Of a stretch of DNA of 64,000 nt, positions 57,097 through 64,000 are shown in pieces. The DNA is from Phytophthora quininea. Lineage: Eukaryota; Oomycota; Peronosporomycetes; Peronosporales; Peronosporaceae. A program made the translations under genes and the position numbers. The notes beneath the pieces are model-generated. The model did no database searches. It was given only the letters and a program-made list of their open reading frames with translations, and had not been told where the DNA came from. The stretch covers positions 1 through 64,000 of the forward strand of contig JAAVTG010000548.1 of the NCBI GenBank assembly GCA_011947345.1, read 5' to 3'. Numbering within the stretch: position 1 is the stretch's first letter; every line of letters begins with the position of its first letter.

Positions 57097-59845
57097 ATGA
57101 GCTCATTGGGAGGGGCCGTCGATGCGGAAGAGCGACTTCGAGACGCCTGTAAAACAGGCGACGTGGAGGCGGTTCGAGAGTTGCTCGACAGGGAAGGCGT
57201 GGATGTGGAGGCTGCAGACACAGAGACTGGCAGGACACCACTCATAGCTGCGGCGGAGAACGGTCACGTAACTGTGGTGTCGCTACTGCTGCAGAACGGA
57301 GCCTACGTCGACAAACGACAAGCTACTGGTGAGACGGCTCTCTGCAGAGCGTCCCTCAACGGCCACTTTGACGCTGCTCGGGTGCTCGTTGAGAACAGCG
57401 CTGGTATCGACTTGGCAGATAACGATGGGTGGACGCCGCTCATGTCTGCTTCTTATAATGGACACTCCGATGTTGTGGTATTGCTGATTGGTCTTGGAGC
57501 TACAGTGGACAAGCAGCACTCCGATGGAAGAACTAGTCTGTACGTTGCCTGCGAGTTTGGTCAAGTTAATGCTGCACGGGTTCTGATCGAGAACGGCGCT
57601 TCGATCGACTTGAGAACTAACAATGGGTGGACACCACTGACGATTGCTTCTCAGTATGGAAACTCGGATATTGTGTCGTTGTTGGCGTGGAATGGCGCTG
57701 ACATCGATCGGAAACTATCCGAGGGCTGTACGGCTCTCTATATCGCTAGCCTGAATAATCATACTGACGCTGTTCGAGTTCTCATTGAGAACGGAGCTTC
57801 TATTGACTTGGGAACTAACAATGGGTGGACACCACTGATGGTTGCTACTCGGTGTGGACACTCGGGTGTTGTGGCATTGCTGATTGGTCTTGGAGCCACA
57901 GTTGACAAGCAACTCTCCGATGGAAGTACAAGTCTGTGCGTTGCCTGCGAGTGTGGCCACGTCGACGCTGCACGGGTTCTCATTGAGAACGGTGCTTCTA
58001 TTGACTTGAGAAAAACGATGGGTGGACACCGCTCATGGTTGCTTCTTATGATGGACACTCGGGTGTTGTGGCATTGTTAGTTGGTCTTGGAGCCACAGTC
58101 GACAAGCAAAACTCCAATGGAAGTACTAGTCTGTACTTTGCCTGCGAGTTTGGCCACGTTGACGCTGCACGGGTTCTCATTGAGAACGGTGCTTCGATCG
58201 CCTTGGCAGATAACAATGGGTGGATGCCGTTGATGGCAGCATCTAAGAATGGGCACGGAGACGTTGTGAAAATTCTATGCGATAATGGTGCTCAGCTTAA
58301 TCTAACAAATAAGAATGGATGGACGGCTCTAATGTGGGCGGCGGAGCGAGGTCATGCCTTGGTGATAGATGTTTTGTTGCAGCGAGGGGCATGCGTCGAC
58401 AAACAGCTTCCTAATGGAGCTACAGCTTTAAATCTTGCTTGTGAGCATGGTCAATTTGCAGCAGCAATAACCCTGATAAAGAGCGGCGCAGATATCGAAC
58501 TCGCTGACGACGAAGGATACACACCGTTGATCACGGCGGCTCAGATGGGGTTTTCCGACATCGTCCAGCTTTTATTCAACAACGGAGCTCGACTCGACAC
58601 ACGATTGCCGAGCGGAAGCACTGCGTTGATCACTGCCGTCTGGCACAGAAGACTCGAGGTTGTTCGGATTCTTTTGGATAACGAGGCCGATTTGAGTTTG
58701 TGCGGAGACTTTATGGGGTGGTCAGCGTTGGTGGTTGCCTCTTTCAGTGGGTTTACGGAGCTCGTACAGCTTATTTACGAGCGCATCTGGCAAATCACAC
58801 ATGGGAGAACAGACGATTTCTTTCTAGCTGATATTTGCACTTTTCCTGTGAACGCAGCCTCCGATGTTGCAAGTACAAGCATCGATCAAAAGCGTCGGAA
58901 CGGAGACACGGCACTGCGAATTGCTTGTGAGCAAGGTGATTTCAAACGGGTCGAGACATTGCTGAAAACCACCGAGGCTGTTAATATTCCTGATCGCGAT
59001 GGTGAAACACCACTGACAACTGCAGCAATAGATGGAAACACTGCAACAGTGGAGCTTCTCCTGAGTCGAGGAGCTAGTATTAACCAATGTGGACGGAATG
59101 GATGCTCCGCCATGTTGAATGCAAGCTGTCAAGGGCACTTTGAAATTGTGAAAGTTCTTGTCGCACGCGGGGCTAACATGGACCTGCAGGACAATGATGG
59201 TGACACTGCTCTCATGGAAGCAGCATTTTACGGATATGTTGAAATTGTTCGCTTGCTTCTTCAGAGCGGGGCGTCGTGTGATTTGGTGAATAAGGCCGGC
59301 AAAACTGCGCTAGCGCGTGCAGAAGAGAACTGTTACACCGCTGTAGCGACTGTTCTTCATGAATGGAAATCGCTGAATGCTGCCTCGCTTCACGACGAAA
59401 AGGACAAGCAAACGAATTTGGTTTGTAATGACACGCAGAGCATCGTTCAAGATGTAAGTCCTACGTCGTAGTCGCTTTACCCCTTGGAGCGTAGCTCGTT
59501 CGGGAAACGCAGTCAGGTGGCGGCTGTGGGTGGCAGTGTGTCTGTAGTCCGTTTTCTTGTGGAGAGAGGTGCGTCGGTGGATTTGATGAACAATTCTAGT
59601 GGCACGGCACTCTTGGCTGCTGAATTACACGGCCATCTTGGCATCGTCTCGCTGTTGTTAGCAAGCGGGGCCAGCATTGGACGCCAGTGATGGCAGCTAT
59701 TCCAGACAATCACGTTGATGTGGTAAAGTTTTTGCTGGAGAAAGGAGCGAGAGCAGATATCGAAGGCCCCGATGGAGCCACTGCTTTGGTTATTGCCTTG
59801 GCACGTAAGCGCTACGTCATCGCCAAACTTCTGAATGCCAGTTGA
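57097..59845 (+). pseudogene. Ankyrin-repeat protein gene, unit B
   Basis: The N-terminus is identical to unit A (MSSLGGAVDAEERLRD), but there are fewer internal repeats. Only one frame change is seen before the tail, near 58012 (TTGAGAAAAACGATG). The same lesion is in unit A, so it predates the duplication or reflects a real feature. Without it the protein would have about 790 residues, nearly all ankyrin repeats. The stop at 59469-59471 is shared with A. The remaining ankyrin sequence after 59484 is shortened by a deletion at about 59680 and ends at a TGA at 59843-59845. Confidence 0.8.
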
Positions 59846-60868
59846 TGCTGCTAAGGCATACTTGTTACCTACTCTAGGCCAGTCGCTCTTCTATCTAGTT
59901 TCGCCAGGTAAATGTGGTGCTGGAATCCATGTTTGCAGTCGGCATCGGTATACTTATTCCCTCACCCTGTCAGCGCCTTCATCACGTACGGGCGATCTCT
60001 GCGCGTTGCAATCATCCACACATCTGCCCTCGGTGACATTTCAGTGGCGGAACCGGCCTTATGGATCGTCATCGGGAGGTAATATCCGCCTTCTTGGAGA
60101 TTGCTAATAGCAAGGGGTTCATTGCGAAGATCATTCCGAAATGGTGTTGTTGTTGAGCAGTGAAACAAAAAAACAAATGCAACGAGTTGATGGCGCTCAA
60201 ATGTGATGAACACCCGGGTATCACGGGCCGTGTTATCCAGCTCGGTCACCTTGGTACTGTATCATCTTGCTGTTGTTATTATCTCCGGCTCCAAAAGTTG
60301 GTTGTGAGGCTTCTTTGTTTTTTTCGACTTTTCATTTGGACATCGCTCCTTAGCACGCGGGTCCAGTATCGGTAAACAAGGGCCAGGGAGGAAGTACAGC
60401 TTTACAACTCACGTGTTCAAAAGCATTTCCTGTCGTCTACGAACTTCTCGGCCATGACGCCATCGTGGAAATGCAAGATGACGACGGAAATGACGCACTG
60501 ATGACTGCTGCCGACCGCGGCCGGGGAACTCCTTGTCAAGAGGGGGCAAGTAGGCTGGACTGTGCTCAACTTCGTTTCCAGGAGTTTCAGGTTAGTGTCG
60601 ACAACTGAGGCGAGTCGAGTGCATTTATCAGCAGTACAGCGGGTACGACTTCCACGACCTGACTCGGGCATGGTGCGATCGACAGATTTTCATTCAATAA
60701 AATTCCCACCGACGTGCAGCGAACGGCAGCGCAGCGACACAAGCCTCGCTCTTTTTGATTTGTTGTCCATTTTGCCCTGATCGGGCAATGACTTAGACTG
60801 CCAGTAAATGGACAAGTGGAGGTCTGGATATTGTTCAATACTTCTACGACAGCATATGCCTGCGCTGC
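59846..60868. other. Between ankyrin gene and esterase, unit B
   Basis: Same content as 53224-54247: ankyrin remnants near 60380-60600 and the decayed esterase 3' end. It differs from unit A mainly in homopolymer lengths. Confidence 0.5.
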
Positions 60869-62012
<1,144 letters not shown>

Positions 62013-63399
62013 TGCGAGTAGGTCGGTGCTGGTAGTTTGCATAAAATTGAGGGATAACAACAGGTTGGGGCTTGTTTGGTGAGGCCGTCGCGTTGTCGCC
62101 AACAGGACTCAAGTCGACGGAGACCTATTCAGTCGATGAGTCATGGATGACAGACCACAACTGCAACCACTGCCCTTGAAGTCCCGAGTGAACTAACCAG
62201 GCAAAAGAGCGTGCTCCAGCCCACGAAAGCGTGATTGCTGGCTCGCAAATCCTGGTCCTAGTAGCATAAATGCCAGTCGAGGGCTAACTCAGCGATGAGC
62301 TCTTAACCGATGACACATGCTTTTGCAAGAGCTCAAGTGGGGCCTCGTCAGGTCAATGGAAGTGAAAGGGCTTGGATTTGAAGGGCCCTTTGCTGCGCTG
62401 AATCAAGTCTGTTGGACAGAGCGAGGCGTGTCGATTGTAGAGCTTTCAGTGTTTTATTATTATTTTTATTTTGGCAGATCTGCCGACGGATACTGCGGAA
62501 AATTTACGTCTGTCCTCCATTGCTGACAGTGGAGCGATTCCTGTAGACTCGCTGTAGGTTTAAAACCATAGCGCCATAACATTATAAACGAAGCCCCACC
62601 CGTAGCTTTCGCGAGAATGAAAAACATTGACATAAACAAAATGAGTTACGTCGTGCTAATCACTCTGCTTGCAATGACTCGAGAAGCACGAGCATTGTAC
62701 TCAGAACTAGCGATATCTACACAGAATCGCGCCAGGGAACGGCATAAAAGGTAGTGTTCTCTGAAATTTACTTTCACGGTTCATAAGGGACCTACCTCGA
62801 CTCTCATCGAGCGAGCATGTCTAACTTCCCAAAAATGTTATGATCACTTTGGCTCAAACTCTCATTGCAAGAAACAATAACACAGCTCGAAAACCCAGCC
62901 GTATTTTTGCTTTCGGCCTGCCTGACGTGATAAACCATCTTCAACCTGCAAGGCTAGCGCGAGGCAGACCACTTTTGCCATACAAGGAATAAGAGCCGCT
63001 CATTGCAATAGCTAATCCCAACTATAACGTAATGTTGTTTCTTCAGAAGAGTTCAAGCGACAAGCAGCAGCACGCGTAATTTACGCACATCAAAGCTCGA
63101 TAGAGTTCGAATGTGGCAGCAATTTCACAACGTTTGGCAGAAGTCAACTGCTCTATTCGATGACGACTGTACTCTACGTCAGAACCAATAGAGAATCCGC
63201 GAACTAGTTAATCACATCGTTTCAACTCTACGGCAGAACTAAGTGTTCCGCGACGGCAACCTGCACCAAAAATACAATCGGGAACTTCACATTGTCACCA
63301 ACTGCGCAGATGATGCGGTTGCGGAGCAGGCGCAGCAGATGCCGAAGATCTTCACAAACTAAGCGTAAACAAATCACACCTCATCACCAACAAGCAAAC
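62013..63399. other. Non-coding tail of unit B
   Basis: No gene seen; duplicate of 55394-56781. Confidence 0.55.
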
Positions 63400-63584
63400 T
63401 GTAATTGCAGCAACAGCTCTTTCACAATAAATTTCAGAGCTTCCCCGAGCACGGCACGGCCTTGTCCAGACGCGACGTTATCGCCATGACGACCTTGCCG
63501 TGGTGGTCGACGGCAGAAAAGTGGAGCAGCACGACGTCCACGAAGACGAAGTGGCCAACTACTCTATGAAAATTCCGGATTTGT
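63400..63584. repeat. Dispersed 0.19-kb repeat, copy 3
   Basis: Same position relative to unit C as copy 2 has to unit B. Confidence 0.88.
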
Positions 63585-63588
63585 GTAT

Positions 63589-64000
63589 ACATTCTAGTGC
63601 ACCAGGGCTAATTCGTACTTATTGCATCCGGAAATGTGTTCACTGACCGTGTATACAGTTCTGGCGGGATGCTCGCAAATGGACGAGCTGATTTGACCCA
63701 GGCTTGCTTCCAACATGAGCTCATTGGGAGGGGCCGTCGATGCGGAAGAGCGACTTCGAGACGCCTGCAAAACAGGCGACGTGGAGGCGGTTCGAGAGTT
63801 GCTCGACAGGGAAGGCGTGGATGTGGAGGCTGCAGATACAGAGACTGGCAGGACGCCACTCATAGCTGCGGCGGAGAACGGTCACGTAACTGTGGTATCG
63901 CTACTGCTGCAGAACGGAGCCTACGTCGACAAACGACAAGCTACTGGTGAGACGGCTCTCTGCAGAGCGTCCCTCAACGGCCACTTTGACGCTGCTCGGG
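63589..64000. repeat. Ankyrin/esterase tandem unit C, cut by window end
   Basis: The first 412 bp repeat the start of unit B at an offset of 6618 bp. Confidence 0.93.
63715..64000 (+). CDS. Ankyrin-repeat protein gene, unit C (partial)
   Basis: ATG at 63715 opens the same frame as 48199 and 57097. It stays open for 95 codons to the window end, covering the N-terminus and the first two to three ankyrin repeats. Only silent or single-base changes from unit B are seen in this part. Whether the rest is intact cannot be judged. Confidence 0.85.
   Translation, partial: MSSLGGAVDAEERLRDACKTGDVEAVRELLDREGVDVEAADTETGRTPLIAAAENGHVTVVSLLLQNGAYVDKRQATGETALCRASLNGHFDAAR

Overview
This window looks like repeat-rich DNA from a filamentous oomycete, probably a Phytophthora-type relative. 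The evidence is short GT-AG introns of 56-68 bp, SANT/Myb-like proteins of a type common in oomycetes, a repeated C-x5-C...NG...LCxxHR motif, and stacked LINE, Helitron, hAT and LTR-like remnants. No bacterial operons, RNA genes or CRISPR arrays were seen. All calls come from reading the sequence; no database search was run.

Layout. (1) 1-5.8 kb: a decayed LINE (ORF1, endonuclease, reverse transcriptase, 3' domain), followed by a 0.19-kb repeat that recurs at 56.8 and 63.4 kb. (2) 6.0-9.8 kb: a frameshifted possible OB-fold gene and LTR-like or low-copy repeat debris. (3) 9.8-16.8 kb: a broken SET-domain gene, then a plus-strand Helitron with DUF6570-like, Rep (HUH) and Pif1-like helicase regions. 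(4) about 18.15-33.1 kb and 33.15-48.0 kb: two diverged copies of one gene module of about 15 kb in the same orientation. Each copy carries a minus-strand Helitron Rep/helicase gene, a plus-strand gene for a possible double-stranded beta-helix (DSBH) domain plus a C2H2 finger, a minus-strand three-exon gene with the same intron positions in both copies (called gene X here), a minus-strand SANT-like gene, and a minus-strand, very divergent histone H4 gene. Small helical or acidic proteins accompany both copies. Copy 1 also holds an 883-bp hAT element with a perfect 8-bp target duplication. (5) 48.1-64 kb: a tandem array of about 6.6-8.9 kb units. Each complete unit has an ankyrin-repeat gene, a decayed carboxylesterase gene on the opposite strand and a non-coding tail. 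The third unit runs off the window.

The most interesting region is the repeated module. Protein similarity between its two copies is only moderate (roughly 60% by eye in the helicase region), yet gene content, orientation, introns and even one gene's exact length are kept. That suggests two members of a family of large cargo-bearing Helitron-like elements, not a recent segmental duplication. A rolling-circle initiator/helicase, a possible single-strand-binding protein, a SANT-like protein and a private histone H4 would together form a plausible replication and chromatin kit; this is inference.

Most reading-frame breaks where a direction can be assigned are single-base losses. The two recent ankyrin/esterase units differ mainly in homopolymer length. 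Some apparent pseudogenes may therefore be consensus errors of a long-read assembly, and the intact or broken calls should be read with that in mind.
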